Part shown: positions 46,674-59,842 of the stretch, one piece after another | How positions within the stretch are numbered: position 1 is the first letter of the stretch | How the letters are laid out: every line of letters starts with the position of its first letter | Notes under the pieces: model-generated | Seen by the model: only the letters and a program-made list of their open reading frames with translations | Database searches by the model: none | What the model was told of the DNA's origin: nothing | Source of the DNA: Morinoia aosen | Lineage: Eukaryota > Arthropoda > Malacostraca > Amphipoda > Talitridae | Reading direction: 5' to 3' | DNA length: 64,000 nt | Assembly (NCBI GenBank): GCA_030386875.1 | Contig: CM059576.1 | Span: forward strand, 67,083,581-67,147,580 | Translations under genes and position numbers: made by a program

Positions 46674-47579
46674 GCTTATGAAGTGATGTGGGTTAATGGT
46701 AGGTAAGGTGATTTCGAAATGTATTTCTTATGGTTTGCTGCAAGAGCACATTTGAAGAGTCATATACGTACCGTTGGAAATGCAGTTAGAAAAGTTGATA
46801 GGGAGCAAAGTTGCGATTCGTGGCGACAGTTATGATTTATGTGTCACCTTTGTTTTGGAAAGATTTGCGGAGTTTGTTGTCTCTGGGTGAATATGTGATG
46901 TCCCAACGTGAAGTTTTGGTAGGTCCTTTTCTGTTTGATATATTTAACGTCTTTGTTTGGTTACGGAGCACTATTCTTTTGTTGAGTTGTTTTTTTGTTC
47001 TTAAGCACTCATGAATTTGGCCTAGTGTACTTGTTATTCTCAAGTTCTTTATTAGACATTACGTGTGTGTGCACGTTGGGCATAGATTCATGGTTTTCGC
47101 ATGTTTATTTTCAATGGTGGTGAATTATTTTGTGTGTTTGGAACGTTTCATTGAAGTAAAGAAGTGTTGTAGTAACATGAAGTGAAGCTGGTGAGTTTTC
47201 TTTCTGACGTTCAAGGAGGAAAATGTGAGGGCCCGAGCTTATAGTTAGGTTTAAATGCTATATTTTTAGGTAGTTGAAATGGCATCACTGTGTTTGTTGA
47301 GTTTTTTATGGAATGTTTTTGGTAATGATGAGAAGTTGAATATGTCTAAGCGTATGTACATTTGTAAAGCATTGAAAGTACATGCACTTGGATATTGAAG
47401 AAGTATGTCATGAGTGTAATGTGTTGTGATCATTTTGGAATGAAGCGTTTGGAAAGTGCTCTTGGAGTCGTTCAAGGATGTTCATTTGGGACTGTATTGA
47501 TAAAGGAAGGAGAGAAGGAAATCAGTCGCTGACAGGTGTTTACGAGTGTAGTTTTTGGTGATGCAGGCATTGCATATTA

Positions 47580-47629
47580 GGCCGTGCTGCCTCTTGCAGG
47601 GCGTAGCCCTTCAAGAGGCCTGCACGGCC
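47580..47629. repeat. Strong 50-nt GC-rich hairpin (A2)
   Basis: Identical to 14824-14873 although the flank carries a C-to-G difference (CATTGCATATTAGG here). Confidence 0.85.
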
Positions 47630-48378
47630 GCTTGCATTGAAATCACGATTCTATTGATCTAGTCGGTGCTGCCGTGCACGCCTCCTGTCATGAGCTTCAT
47701 GTGTGCTGATAATAGTGAGGACGTCATTGAAATGGACTGCGTCATGAAGATTGTGTTGTGATAGTGTTTGGGGTTGAAATGCTGTTGTTGGGTAAGATGT
47801 TGGATGTCCGAGTTACTTGGAGGATTGTGAAGTGATAGTTGCTTTGTCCGTGTTGTTGGTGAGAAAGCGTTGTGTCGTTATAATGAATAAAGGTAGAAAG
47901 TGTAACTTGTGGTACGTAAGTTGATGGGTGAATGATTTCCTTTCCTTTTGAATTGGTATGTCGTGTAGTTAGCGTGAGTACAGAGCATTTTGAGTTAAAG
48001 TAATTAAATATCACGATTATTGCAATGGAGATGCGAAGGCTTTCTATGGTAGGGTTTCTATTTGATGGAAGTAACATGCGGGGTGGTAAAAGGTATAAAT
48101 TTTCGTTGATTATTCTTGATGATCTAAGAATGTGAAGGCAGATGTAGTGTAGAAGCAAGTGTTTTGGGAAGTAAATGAAGTGGATTTAAGATTAATGGTG
48201 ATTAAAGCTCTAGATGTTATATTGGATGGTTATCGTGCGGGAAGGATAGGTTTGTAAAGTAGTACTAGTGAGTCATACACGTAGTTTGTGTGTAGCATCT
48301 AAATATTTGTCTTTGAGAGAGAACATGTTGTGATGAAGAACTGTTGGCGTGAATGCTTGTGAGTATGATCGACTGTTG

Positions 48379-48399
48379 TCGAGAGAGAGAGAGAGAGAG
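48379..48399 (+). repeat. (GA)n microsatellite (A2)
   Basis: Counterpart of 15627-15644, with about one or two more GA units. Confidence 0.9.
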
Positions 48400-50579
48400 G
48401 GAGGCGGCAAAGTGAAAGTCATGAATTATTTGTTGCGATTGTACTGGGCGTTTTGATGGCGTTTGTCGTTTTGGTGTATCATGTTGAAATGGAAGCATTG
48501 TATTTGTCTCCACTGTAGGTATGTTGATATTAGTATATGACGTCATTTTCATGTATCACGTCTCGACAGGTGTGTTTTTCAGAAGCTAGGTGCGACGTGC
48601 AATATTAAGAAGAAAGGAATTAGAGGGAACTCTTAGGAATTCATAATCTTATAGAATGAATGGGTTTTCAAGTGTATGTTGTTCTGAGTGTTGTTGTACA
48701 CTTATGAAGGAATGTTTAGTTCAATATATAAGAGTTGTAGATAGTGTGAGTGTGGATGTTGTTAAGTTGGAATAGTAATAAAATGGAATAGTTATAGTTC
48801 AGTGGGTGTGTGGAAGGATGATGGTCGGAATCTGAGGAGATATTATGTTAAGGAAAATGAGACAAGAGTGTGGTGGTTTTATGTTATGCGAGCGTTGAGT
48901 TATCTTTTGATTGTGGGCGTTGTACTGACTTGAGTGTGAGATGAGATGAAGATGTGTGTCATGGACGAGAATTTGAATGGGAGATAGGAGTGACTTGGAG
49001 ATAGAAAATGAAATTGTGATGACTCCAGATGTATTTGTGTGGTGGAATAGAATTTGATGACATGTACCTTATTTCAATGAAGAATTTGTGAGGAGACAGT
49101 GGTTAGGGACTTGTTATGGATTTATTATATTTTGAAGAGAATAATGCGGTACTAGGTGGTTGTTAGTTTGTATATAGTTCGCTTGTGTTATGAAGCATGG
49201 TGGGAGATATTCTCACGTTAAGAACTGGGATGTTTTGAGACTTACGTGTTGCCTACCCGCTGTCCACTGAAAGTCTTCCACTAATTTATGTGTACAGTGT
49301 TTTAGGTCGTACTGGTTGTTTGTTTGTTCAGGGTATGGTGTGTTAGAACGGTTGTATAGATATGAAATGTAATTTGTTTGATGATGGTAATCATTGGTTT
49401 TTCTATAGAGTGTGGAACTTTGTAAAGCTCAACGGAAATGGAGTCTCAAATAAAACTTGAGGTTGTTGAAGTGAGTGTTTTTCAAAGTAGGGAGGCGTGG
49501 CTATCCCATGGGGAGGAATGAATTAGATAACCTTATTTATGTACAGGATTTTTGTTAGTTATGGCGTTGGTACTGTTTTTCTTTGTCCAGTTTTTGAAGT
49601 TTGTTTACTTCCTACATTTTACGTTCGTACTAGCTGGTTAGAATAGGGGTTTCTTTATAGATGATGTACGGTTGACTCTGCTATTTGGACTGGTGCCTCG
49701 TGCGACATAAAGATACGTATGTTGAGGTGTAGATAGATTTTTGATAGGTTTTTGTTGCTTGAGTTAGAGGTACATAAGTTGTATGGTTGTTGTTTAGACT
49801 GTGGTATTTTGCCTTTCTTTTAAACGTATGGTTTCTGTGGCTCGATGAGTTTGTTTGAGAATATCTTCTGTGGATGGATGTAAACTTTGTTAGTGCGGTC
49901 CGAGAGACGGGGAATGCAAATGATGATATGTTAGGGAATCACAATTGTGTGTGTTTGATGTGAGGTCTGGAGGTGATAGCGTGATAGATCGTTCTGCAGC
50001 ATAGGGTTGAACTATTCTTTTCTAAGCAGAATATCTTTATTTTGTGGATTGTTTGTTAATTTATGAGTATGGAGTAGCTTTTTCGTCTGATATTGTTATA
50101 GACACTCGGTTTGTAAGGGATTGTTTTAATGTGCGGAAACGCTAGATGTGCATATGTGATGTTGCATCACTTTCTTAATTCCTTCTCAATTACGTTTTGG
50201 CAATTTTGGTGTACTTATGTCTGCTTCAAGGAACTTATTGAATTGATGAGAGGAAATGCGTACCTTCGGTGCGATATACTTATATGAGTGATGGGCTAGG
50301 AAACCAATGTTACTAGAACTAATACAACAGGTGCTGTTTGTTCTCGACTTATCGTAACGTCATAGGTTTTTGCCCGGGAAATGAGGTGTGAAATTTTTCG
50401 TTGTATGATTATTTTTTTTAGATTTGACTATTTGTTTTGTGCGTGGGTGCGTTGTGCGAGACCATGGCATGTGCATTGATGGACGTTTTGTTGGTAGGCT
50501 TTGTAAGATGAATTTTGCTCTCAGGTTAATCGTTATGAACTCCATTGAGGAGCTCTATCATTGTATCTGTGGGAGTTTC

Positions 50580-50872
50580 CTCTCTTAGGGTGATAAAGTG
50601 AGGTACCTAGTTACATGTTAGGTATGTCTTATTTGGATGGAATAGAAGATGTTTTTTTATTGTGTTTCGAACTATGGTTTTTGCGGTTCATTGCTTTTTA
50701 AGCGTTTGTTATCTGATCTGAAACTGTTAGTTTTTTGTGAAGTGCTATGTCCAGTTACTTTTTTTGTGCACTTTGTGTAAAGATTTAACGTTCACATTTC
50801 TTCATTCTAAATGGTGGTTTCTTCATTAGTGTTTGGAACCCTCTGTAGCGGTTAGGGAGGGTGAAACCTTTA
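50580..50872 (+). repeat. ~300 bp dispersed family, forward copy (A2)
   Basis: Counterpart of 17824-18112 in the low-identity zone. Confidence 0.6.
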
Positions 50873-51540
50873 TCTGCTGTACATCTGCTCAATTTTGTGA
50901 CGTAATTTAGTCATTTGCTTATCGATGATTTAGAAATTAATGTTTAATATCGTGAAGAACAACTCGTGCACAGGTAATGATGATAATATTGAAAGTCTGA
51001 CGTGATATTCATGATTATTGTGTGCACATGGGTATTTAGGGGAGCAGTTTCGTGCTGAACCATTAATACTGACACAAGTCTGAGTTAGAAGAAGTCGATT
51101 TCGGTTTGTAGGAAGTTAATTCATAGAAAGTGTTCATTAATATTGACTCGTTTGTAAACTTTTTAGATTTGTACGTAAATGCAAGAAGAGGTATTCATTT
51201 AATTAGACTTGAATTTGTAATATACAGGGTCTTAAGTGATTCGATGCACTGATTTGAACTATTTTAATAATTACGTCGAGTAAAACGTTCTTCTCGAGTG
51301 ACAGAAACATCAAAACTTGTTGGTTTTGAGGAAATAATGACTTGATATTATTTGAAAAACCCGTAGGAATATGTTTACCATTCATGGAGGGATCAAAATG
51401 CGCAGGGTAACTTTTTGCGCAGGCTGTCGGTTCGTGGTTGTAGGCATTCGTAGAGGAATATTGAATTGTTTGCAGTAATGATGTGTAGAAAATATATTCA
51501 CTCAGGGGGATACAAGCATTGTGTGTATCGGATTAGGGCT

Positions 51541-51831
51541 TCCAGGGGGATAATGTAAGACCCTGACGTCATAGTTAGGTATACCTCATTTGTTGAAATG
51601 AAATTTCATGTGTTATGGTAATGACCATTTTGTTTTCGGTTCACTGGTATTGTGTGCTTCATTACGTAGGACTCTGTTCTTAAACTTGGATCTTGTTTCA
51701 CTAACTTCTTTCTCAACGAACTGTTCGTTTGCTCTTTGTGCATAGATTCCGCGTTACCCGAAATCAATACTAAATGGTGACTCTCTTCTTCCTGTTTTTC
51801 GATCGCATTTGTTGCGGATAGGGAGGTTTCA
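51541..51831 (+). repeat. ~300 bp dispersed family, forward copy (A2)
   Basis: Counterpart of 18794-19085. It keeps TCCAGGGGGATAATGTAAG and ends GGATAGGGAGGTTTC. Confidence 0.7.
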
Positions 51832-52603
51832 CCAAACTAGTAATGTAATATCAGGAACGAAGGAGTTTTGATTTTTTTTTTGGTGCTGGAAACCGTCTTA
51901 AGAATGTATTTTGTTGTACGTCGGTGTTGTAGAGTGTGATATAATATTCGTCACGGTGATTTTACTGCAATAACCAAAGGTTGAAAGGACATCAAATGTA
52001 TGTATACGAGAGTGATGTAACAGCTAGAATGCTTCCTTTTGCCCCTGAATGCTAATGTGCAAACAGTAGGTATTTTTTTAGTATGAAATGCATTATTGTG
52101 AATGCTTGATGGTCCGTAGTAGATAGATATTGGCTAGGATGTAATGAACGTGAATGCACGCATCTTTAAGGGAAGAGTGTATGTTGAATAAGTAAATGGG
52201 CGTTTTCAGATGCTTATGTTGACTAAATTTGCACTTGGGTTGTTGGAAAGTCGATGCTGAAGTTAAGAAATGCAAATTTGGGTAACTGAAGAAATTGTAA
52301 ATTTCATGGAATGCAAATGTAGTGTAAATGAAGTAGAAATGTGTATGCACAAGTGGAGGTTTAGACTTAAATATTTGTCGTACGAGTGTGTTGAGGGATC
52401 ATAGTTGTAAGTGGTTATTTTATTGGGGTTTTTCATTGGAAATGTAAGTGCGATTTGTCGTTTCGTTGGAAAGTTTTTGTTGTGGCTATTATTCACGTGC
52501 AAAATAGGATGGTAAACAGTGTAGAGCATATCCACGCTCTAGTGGTTTTTGTAGGATATTTATTATTCGTTTCTGTATAATATATTGGTATTGATGATTT
52601 CAG

Positions 52604-52855
52604 AAATGCTGTCGAAGACGTCGTGCGTTAGCTGCCGAGAGGAGGGAGTCAACTCGTTCGCGTGTGCGCTGGAAGTTCGTTTCGTCGCTGTGACAAGTTG
52701 ACGGTAGTGACAACGTGACGGATGAGCCACTTCAGTGTGCCGGGAGCTGCGGCGCGACGTGCGAGTTGGCTGTAGTTTGCGGACACGCAGCAGCGTGTGT
52801 GTGGATGCTGTTGACGGGAAGCCTCACTTTCGTGCGTCTTGCTTTGGCGGAATTT
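52604..52855. other. GC-rich block at the A interior/tail junction (A2)
   Basis: Longer version of 19852-19985. It has an extra CGTTCGCGTGTGCGCTGG segment near 52657 and a GC-rich stretch near 52780-52815 (GACACGCAGCAGCGTG, which contains CACGC/GCGTG arms). It leads into the TTTCGTGCGTCTTGCTTTGG start of the common tail. Confidence 0.7.
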
Positions 52856-53692
52856 TGAATAGCTTTGAAAGAACATCATTTATTTGTAAACCGCATGTAG
52901 GAGTGAAATTTTGAATGAGGCTCATGCAATTGAACTTGGTAAAAGGTAATATTAAATGAATTCGGGGCGAATGAACGATCATTTTGATATGGTTTTCAGC
53001 ATGTTCGACCTTAGGTTAATTCGGGATTCAATATAGAAATTTGATTCTCTTACGACTCTGTATAGAATATTGTTAAGAAACTTGCAGTCGCGCTTCATAT
53101 TAGGGATTTATGTAATTTTAAGTTTGTATTTAGGTGACGGTTTTCCATTTGGAGTAGGATAGGTTGAATTACGTTGGGTGAATTGATCAGAAACAAGGGC
53201 TGGACAATAAGTTGAATGAAATAAGAGTGAGCAGAAATTAAACGAAAAAAAGGATACATTAGGTTAAAAAGTCAGGTGAGGATAAAATAGGTCAAGTTAG
53301 GTTAGATTACACTACGTTGGGTTAGATGAGTTAAGGTTGGGTTTAAATGGGTATTTTACGTTGGCTTAGGTTCGGGAGTGCTTGGTAAGCTGATTCGTTG
53401 AATTGTGATTGTTGTAGTCATTTGATAAGAGAAGTTTCCAGGTGATTGACTTGGTGAGGATGTGTTATTCATAAATAGAGGTTGATTAAATGATTTTTGC
53501 CCTGTCAAGATGTGGTTAGGTAAATGCAATACTATTGTATGTGTGAATGGTGTTGCTAAACCAATTGGTGGTGGTGTTTGAAGTTCAACATAGAGTTTAG
53601 AGTGAAAGAGAATGCAAATATGGGTTTGTGATTTGAGACGATGGTGTATCTGATTGTGTTGGCCAATTGTGGTTATTTTTTTAAGTGTGCCC
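52840..53692 (+). repeat. Common tail, A2 copy
   Basis: A-type tail without the ~150 bp B insert. It is clearly more diverged from the A1 tail than the A interiors are from each other. Confidence 0.8.
53280..53345 (+). repeat. Degenerate TTGGGTTAG-type tract (A2 tail)
   Basis: Same tract, A2 version, starting GTCAAGTTAGGTTAGATTAC. Confidence 0.75.
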
Positions 53693-53800
53693 TACATGTG
53701 TATGTGTATATGTGTGTGTCTGTGGGTGTGGGAGTGTGTGTAAGAGTGTGAAGGTTTGGGGTTATGAGGTGTGCGAGTGTGTGTGGGGGTGTGTATGTGT
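53693..53800 (+). repeat. (TG)n microsatellite before unit B3
   Basis: Same tract at the A2/B3 junction. Its interruption near 53745 (AAGGTTTGGGGTTATGAGG) matches the B1/B2 junction rather than the A1/B1 one. Confidence 0.95.
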
Positions 53801-53843
53801 GGTCCGCCCCGGTCTATGCTGGTTTCTGTGCGCCCGGCGGACC
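53801..53843. repeat. Unit-start inverted repeat (B3)
   Basis: Same 8-bp arms at the A2/B3 junction. The spacer has one change (GGTCTATG). Confidence 0.7.
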
Positions 53844-55945
53844 CCTCTGCGACATTCCGGTGAAAAACCAAGACCCATACGCGCACCGATTCGAAGAAGG
53901 ATGAACACCACTTACCCTAGGGGCCGCGCTGGCGTTCACCGAAATGGTGTTATACCCCGACGTGTCGTCCATGAATAGGGTAGCCCCTCGAACGCGTCGT
54001 CGCAGCGCCTTCAAATTTGGCAGGCACATAAAAGGCCTTTTGGACACGAACCTAAGCTTTTTTCTCGTAGATCGGGCGAGAACTTTTCCTTTAATGGCCG
54101 TTCAAAGGTCAAAAATCGACCAAAATGGGTCATTTTCAAACTGCTGCCAAACACCCATAGAATGCCTCTAGGCGGCTATAATTTCAGCGTGTGGTAGACG
54201 AAACAATGGAGCATGCGCCAACGTTGCCATTTTGCGATCCGTTCGTAAAAAGTATCCCTCTTTGCCCCTCAAAGTTGACGAAAAATTTTTAGGGTAATTT
54301 TGACGAAATTTGGAGAACTTTTTTGAGAAAACCACGCACTTTTAAACTTTCAAACTTTGATAGCTCGTACATTTCCAAAAGTTCTACGCCTCATGAAATC
54401 AACGGCTCTCGAAACGATCAAGTTTCCACACAACTTCGGGTCAAAGTTTTCCTAAAAATATTTGGACAATTTTGGTGAGGCGGGAGTTTTGCCCTGAGTT
54501 CGACGGCAATACCTGTGGCTTTCAAACTTTGTAGTCTCGTTCATAAAGCTTTGTAATATACCCAGCGAGTTTTACAGAGTGCCAGCTATGAAAACTTGAG
54601 TGGTGCGCAACTTTAAAGTTCAAGTAAAAAAACGCGTTTTTTATAAGGTCATTTTCGAACGCCAGTTGTGACGTTGTTTGATCGATTGGTGACTTGAAAA
54701 TTTGATACGACCTAGTTTTAACCTTTTTCTCAAAGTTATCAAGTTTACAGTTCATCATAAGCGAAACTTTTTTCAAAAAATGGTTCGAAACACAACCCCC
54801 AACACCCCCAAAAAACGTTCCGAACATGTTTTTGGAAAATGGGGGTGACCTACGAAAAACTTCATTTAACACTTTGTGCTCGGTTTTTCGTCGTGCATTC
54901 AAAAGTTTTTGGGCGGGTTGAATTTCGGCTTCGTTTGAGCGTGAGACATTATTTTCACTTTTCCAGGCCATTTTTGCCTTTCCTTCGCCCCTGAAGCCCA
55001 CTTCCTCACCTTCGAGGGAGCTGAAAATCACTTGAAAGATGCGTCTTGAGGAGGTCTTTCGATTGATACTAGTGTCTCAAAGTTGTAGGCCTTCAACTTT
55101 TTGTTTAAATTTGAAAAAACATCAAACCTTAGGGAGGAATCCCGAAAATTGACAAATCTAGCGCAAAAATTAGATACCGATCCAGCTTGTAATGAAGTCT
55201 CCAGAATGCGAATTTTTTTTAATGACTGAATTTGGGGCCTGAAATGGAACTTTATTGAGTTTAAAGGTTTTATATGGATGCCCATTTTCATGAACTTGGT
55301 GCTGTGTGGTTTTCGATTGCAAAACATTATATTTAAATGAATTGTTTAAGTTGAAAGTTTTTCCTGATTTTTTTGTCATTCTAGGCGGTTTTGCGTACTT
55401 TTAAGAGTTGAACTGTGTTCTTAGAGTTGAAATAAAATTATTAGGACTCGCAAGTCAACCTTCTAAGTGGCTTATTTCACCTTGAAATTCGTATACCTTT
55501 TTTACATGACGCGTAATTCATTAATTTCAGGGATTTATAGTGGTTTCACAGGAAATTTTATAGAGAGCAAATGTGTTTAAAATAGGCGATTTACCTTATT
55601 GTAGGGTTATTTCACTTCCAACAAGTTTTGGTGAAGAAAAAAAATTTTGGTTCCGCGATCAATTTTTCTCGAAGTCCACAAAAATTGAACGCATCTCGAT
55701 TTCGATTTTTAACATGTCATTGAGGTTCAGAATTTGAGGCTCAAATCTTCTGATGCTTGTAAAAGTTGTAATTTAAAAGATGTTCACAGAGTTTCACCTA
55801 CTGGCATGGCCTAAAGTGTCCCCATAATCGTAATAGGTAAGTCAATTGACGTCAAATATAACTGATATTTAAAATCGATTTGTTAACCCTCGAAAAAATT
55901 TTCTTCGGAATTCTTAGAAAATTATTTATATGGTATACTCTTTGA
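53809..55945 (+). repeat. Common head, B3 copy
   Basis: Head copy that is A2-like to about 55100 and then B1-like (TTCTAGGCGGTTTTGCG subtype at ~55379). This is a visible switch of relationship inside one head. Confidence 0.85.
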
Positions 55946-58692
55946 TGAAATATTGCTTTTAAATGTAGAATTCGATAGTTAGGAGAATACATACTACCGT
56001 ACATTAATGAAAGAATGCATGGTAATTTAAGGAAGATAAAGCTTGTAATTAGTTACCAGATTATTCAAGGTGCAAGGAATGAATGCTCGAGTTAACCTTA
56101 ATGTAATATTTTCGAACATTTTGAAATATAATGTCTTGTCTGTCGGGAAGAGGAACTTCTAGGAGGTGTTGAAGAGATTGGGATTTTGGGTTGTGAAATT
56201 CACGCACAATTCACCTACTCGTTTGGCTGAAGGTGTGACCATGATAGTATTCGCAAAGTAATGGGAGGTCAAACATGGAAAGTGATTAATTTTCGACGCA
56301 AAAATTTTTCGCAACTAATGACCTATCAGTTATCATAGAAATTGTATTATTTTGGCTTCCATTTTTGCGTTATGTGTAATTATTTGTAGTGTTTATTGTT
56401 TGCAACGAAAACAATGCGCATTCTTAATACTTCCAACTGCATTTGGTATTCGATGGTCGAATTACTCCTGAGAGACGCGGACTGGCGTATGGCCTTTATG
56501 ACCTTGATACCAAGCAAGATGGATACTAAATATTTATTACTTGTTGATATAACTCCTTTCTATTCATGTATAACTCATTTATGTATGTCAAGCTTCGTTG
56601 TTACTTGAATCTTTGCCTTAAATACTTAGATATTGAGAGAAGTAGGAACAGCATTTTTTACTTGAGTTACCCCTCGAAGCCGTGCTTAATCAGGAGGTAT
56701 GTTCAGTAATTTTGAGACACTGTACAACTTTGAGTGGTGATTCGAAGAAGAAAACGAAAGCTTCTTTAAAGGTTCCATATGTCGGTGAGTTTTAGAGAAA
56801 TATTTGTGGTATTAAATGGAAGTATTATGGGCACATGAGTCTCAAATACCTCTGTACGAGAATTCAAGATATGAAATAAGTCGCATTTTAACATAGAAAA
56901 TGGTGCTTAGTTGTTTAGGCGGTGTAAACCAGTGAAGCTATTGAATATGATGGAAGGATGTATTCTATTATGTTTTTCGGGAGATAAATTGAACATTTAC
57001 GGGTTGAAATCACGAACATGATTTCATTTAGAAATTCTAAAAATGGCTCATTTCACTTATTTCGATGCCGAAATTTGAATGAATCTTTAATGAGAACTCA
57101 CTTGATGTATGTCAAGCTTCGTTTTTGCTTCAATGTTGTCTTTAAAGATGTAAATATTGAGTAAATGCATAACAGAATTTCTTACTTGAGTTACCCCTGA
57201 AAGCTCTCCCATGAGAAGTGCATGTTTTCAGTTAGTTTGAGATACACACTGTCTTTTCATGGAACGAAAACTGAAATTTGATGTTCGCTAAATCACTAAT
57301 TTCGCATAGATCATGGTTGCAGTTTGCACGAAGCGTGCGGTCTGATGTAGGGAGACGATAGCACTTTTTTCGTGTGGAGAAAGTGATATTGAGTTATGTT
57401 GATAGGTAATGGGTTTGCTTTCATTGTAAATGATGATGCATTGGTGAACTCGGTTGTCAATGGAGTGTAGTTTGAATTAGGCATATATTTTTTTGTGCAT
57501 TGCAGGTAGATGTTCGAAATTTGGATAAAATTTACATATGTATGTCTGTTTATGCTGACATTTTTAGAACGGACCTATCGACATTTTAGGGTGAATGAGT
57601 AATTTTCGAAATTTCTATGCATGTTTCAATGTACGATTAAGGGTACTTTGAAATGAGCTAGAGAATTCATTTTGGGCTCATATGACGCGGAATGAAAAGC
57701 AGGGTGTGAATGTTGTTGATTATATCATGTTTATTCATGATTGTTTGATATATGGGGAAATGAGTTGTGTTAAATGTTTTGTCCGTTATTTCGTCCGTGG
57801 AACGTGTTGTGAGCTATTTTTGTGGCAATTTCGGACATTTCGACTTGTGCAATGACCAAGCATGTGGAAAATTTAGGAAGAGTTAGACCAAAGTTCCGGG
57901 ATATTGAAATGCTATTTCTAATGCAAAATTGCAAGGAATACAAAAATCGCTGCAGATAATACTTTCATAACCATACAGACTGATGCCTTCAAGCCCGTTA
58001 GTAAACTGTAGGGGGTAACTACACTGAAACTGGGTAGAAATGAGACAGAAATGATATTTTTCAGAGTTTCAAATGGATTCGAAGGTGAATGCAGTGCCCT
58101 TCGAGTATGACTAATATAAGAGCTGCAATTTTGCCGCTCAACGAGGTGCGTAGCACTCGTTGAGCGGCTCGAGAAGTCAGATTTAATTTTTTCAAGCCTT
58201 GAATTTGATCGCGCGACGGCGCGTTCCCTCATTGTGAACCCAATGAAGATTAACAGGTGTCAATGTTGTTTTATGAAACGAGAATTATCTTTCGTTTTGA
58301 TGTGGCATTGCGATGGCATTTTTATTTTGTGATGATTTTTATGTTATTGAGGATTAATGATTGTTTTGTTGTACAATGGAGCAAGATTGGATGATTTAAG
58401 GGCTCTGCATGAATAAGTGAGACGCCATCTGATGTATGTAAATGTTACGCTCATTCGCATCATTTATTCGTGGAAAGAAAGATATTCAGTATTGGGTTTT
58501 TGAGGTTCATTTCAGGAATTATTGATAGTAATTGGATGTGTCAAGAAGTTGGTGAATATTTTGCGTTTTTTGTGGATTATTTTAAATGAATTTTCAGAAC
58601 GAAAGGATATTGCTCCCATACGAAAGGGAGTAATCAATTTTGAAATGAGAAGTGGCTATTTTTGTGGGTTTCGGGAAGACTAATTTTCGTGC
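55946..58692 (+). repeat. B-specific interior (B3)
   Basis: Same order, closest to B1, in alternating patches of high and lower identity. Confidence 0.8.
58133..58168. repeat. 36-nt B hairpin (B3)
   Basis: Identical to the B1 hairpin. Confidence 0.85.
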
Positions 58693-59699
58693 GTCTGGGT
58701 TTGGGGAAATTTGGAATAGTTTTGGTAGAACTTCGTTATTTTTTGAACCGCATGTCTAAGTAAAATTTGGAATGAGGCTCATGTAATTTAAGCTAGTTAT
58801 AGGTAACATGTAATGTGTTCTGGTGGGATTAACGATCATATTTATAGTCTTGTAAGCATTTTTGACCTTAGGTGAATTCGCAATTTAATTTCAAAATGTC
58901 ATTCTCCCACGACTCTGTAAATAATGTTGTTACGAAAGTTTCAGTCCCGCTTCATATAAGGGATTTCTGTAATTGTAAGTTTTGATTTAGGGGAAGCTAT
59001 ATAATTTTGAGTAGGAAAGGTTGAATGACTTTTTGTAAATTGATGAGAAATAAGGATGGACGGTAAGTTAAATGGAATACAATGAGAGTGGTGAAAAATG
59101 CAACCAAGAAATTGGATACATGAGGTTATAAAGTCAGGTGAGGATAAAATTGCTTATGCTAGGTTTGATTAGACTAGGTTGGGTTACATTACTTGAGGTT
59201 GGGTTGAGTTGGTTATATTATTTTGGGTTTGGTTCGGAAGTGATTGGTGAACTTATTGGTTGAATTGTGATTGGTGTAGTCATTTTATAAGAGTAGATCT
59301 GATTGATTTGTTGAGGTTGTGTTACTCATGAAAAATGTTAGTTACCCCTCAAAGCTCTTCTCCTGCAGCGCATATTTTCAGTTATTGGGATATACACCGT
59401 GAAAGTTCCCCGATAGAAAACTAATTTGAAAATGCAGTGTGTCACCGATGTCTCTTAGATCAGTGTGAAAATTTGAGAGATCACGGTCTGTGAAATGAAT
59501 TTTAAACTGTAAATATGTGATTAGGTTACGTTTTTATTTGGTATTTGTGAATGGTGTGGGAAAATCAATTGATTTTGGTGTTTTAAAGGTAAACGTAGAA
59601 CTTCGAGGGGAATTAATTGTACACATCGGTTTGTGATTTGAGACGATGGTGTATCTGATTGTGTTGGCCAATTGTGGTTATTTTTTTAAGTGTGCCCTA
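58693..59699 (+). repeat. Common tail, B3 copy
   Basis: B-type tail with the GTTACCCCTCAAAG insert at ~59340, very close to B2 from ~59030 on. Confidence 0.8.
59160..59220 (+). repeat. Degenerate TTGGGTTAG-type tract (B3 tail)
   Basis: Same tract, B3 version. Confidence 0.75.
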
Positions 59700-59800
59700 C
59701 ATGTGTATGTGTATATGTGTGTCTGTGTGTGTGGAAGTGTGTGTAAGAGTGTGAGCGTCTGGGTTTTGATGTGTTTGTGTGTGTGTGGGTGTGTGTGTGT
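59700..59800 (+). repeat. (TG)n microsatellite before unit B4
   Basis: Same tract at the B3/B4 junction. Its interruption (GAGCGTCTGGGTTTTGATG) matches the B2/A2 junction. Confidence 0.95.
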
Positions 59801-59801
59801 G

Positions 59802-59842
59802 GTCCGCCCCGGTCTGTGCTGGTTTCTGTGCGCCCGGCGGAC
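59802..59842. repeat. Unit-start inverted repeat (B4), 7-bp arms
   Basis: Arms GTCCGCC and GGCGGAC. The eighth pair is lost because the right flank is GGACGTC, as in A1. Confidence 0.65.

Larger units (their letters stand above)
50320..52300. other. Low-identity zone between A1 and A2 (A2 side)
   Basis: A2 counterpart of 17565-19560. It contains its own copies of the 300 bp family at ~50580 and ~51541. Confidence 0.7.
32755..53808 (+). repeat. Macrosatellite unit A2 (long form, ~21.1 kb)
   Basis: Second complete long unit, 21,054 bp. It has the same order of sub-repeats as A1: 250 bp repeats, palindrome, TIR element, 1.1 kb tandem pair, 300 bp family, hairpins and tail. The head is closer to B3 and B2 than to A1. 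The interior is about 98-99% identical to A1 until ~50320, then drops visibly to ~51.9-52.3 kb. No gene recognised. Confidence 0.9.
53809..59808 (+). repeat. Macrosatellite unit B3 (short form, 6.0 kb)
   Basis: Short unit of 6,000 bp. The first ~1.3 kb is nearly identical to the A2 head. The head/interior junction and interior are closest to B1, with patches around 56400-56520 almost identical to 23570-23690 beside patches that look only ~85% identical (55950-56200). The tail is closest to B2. No gene recognised. Confidence 0.9.
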
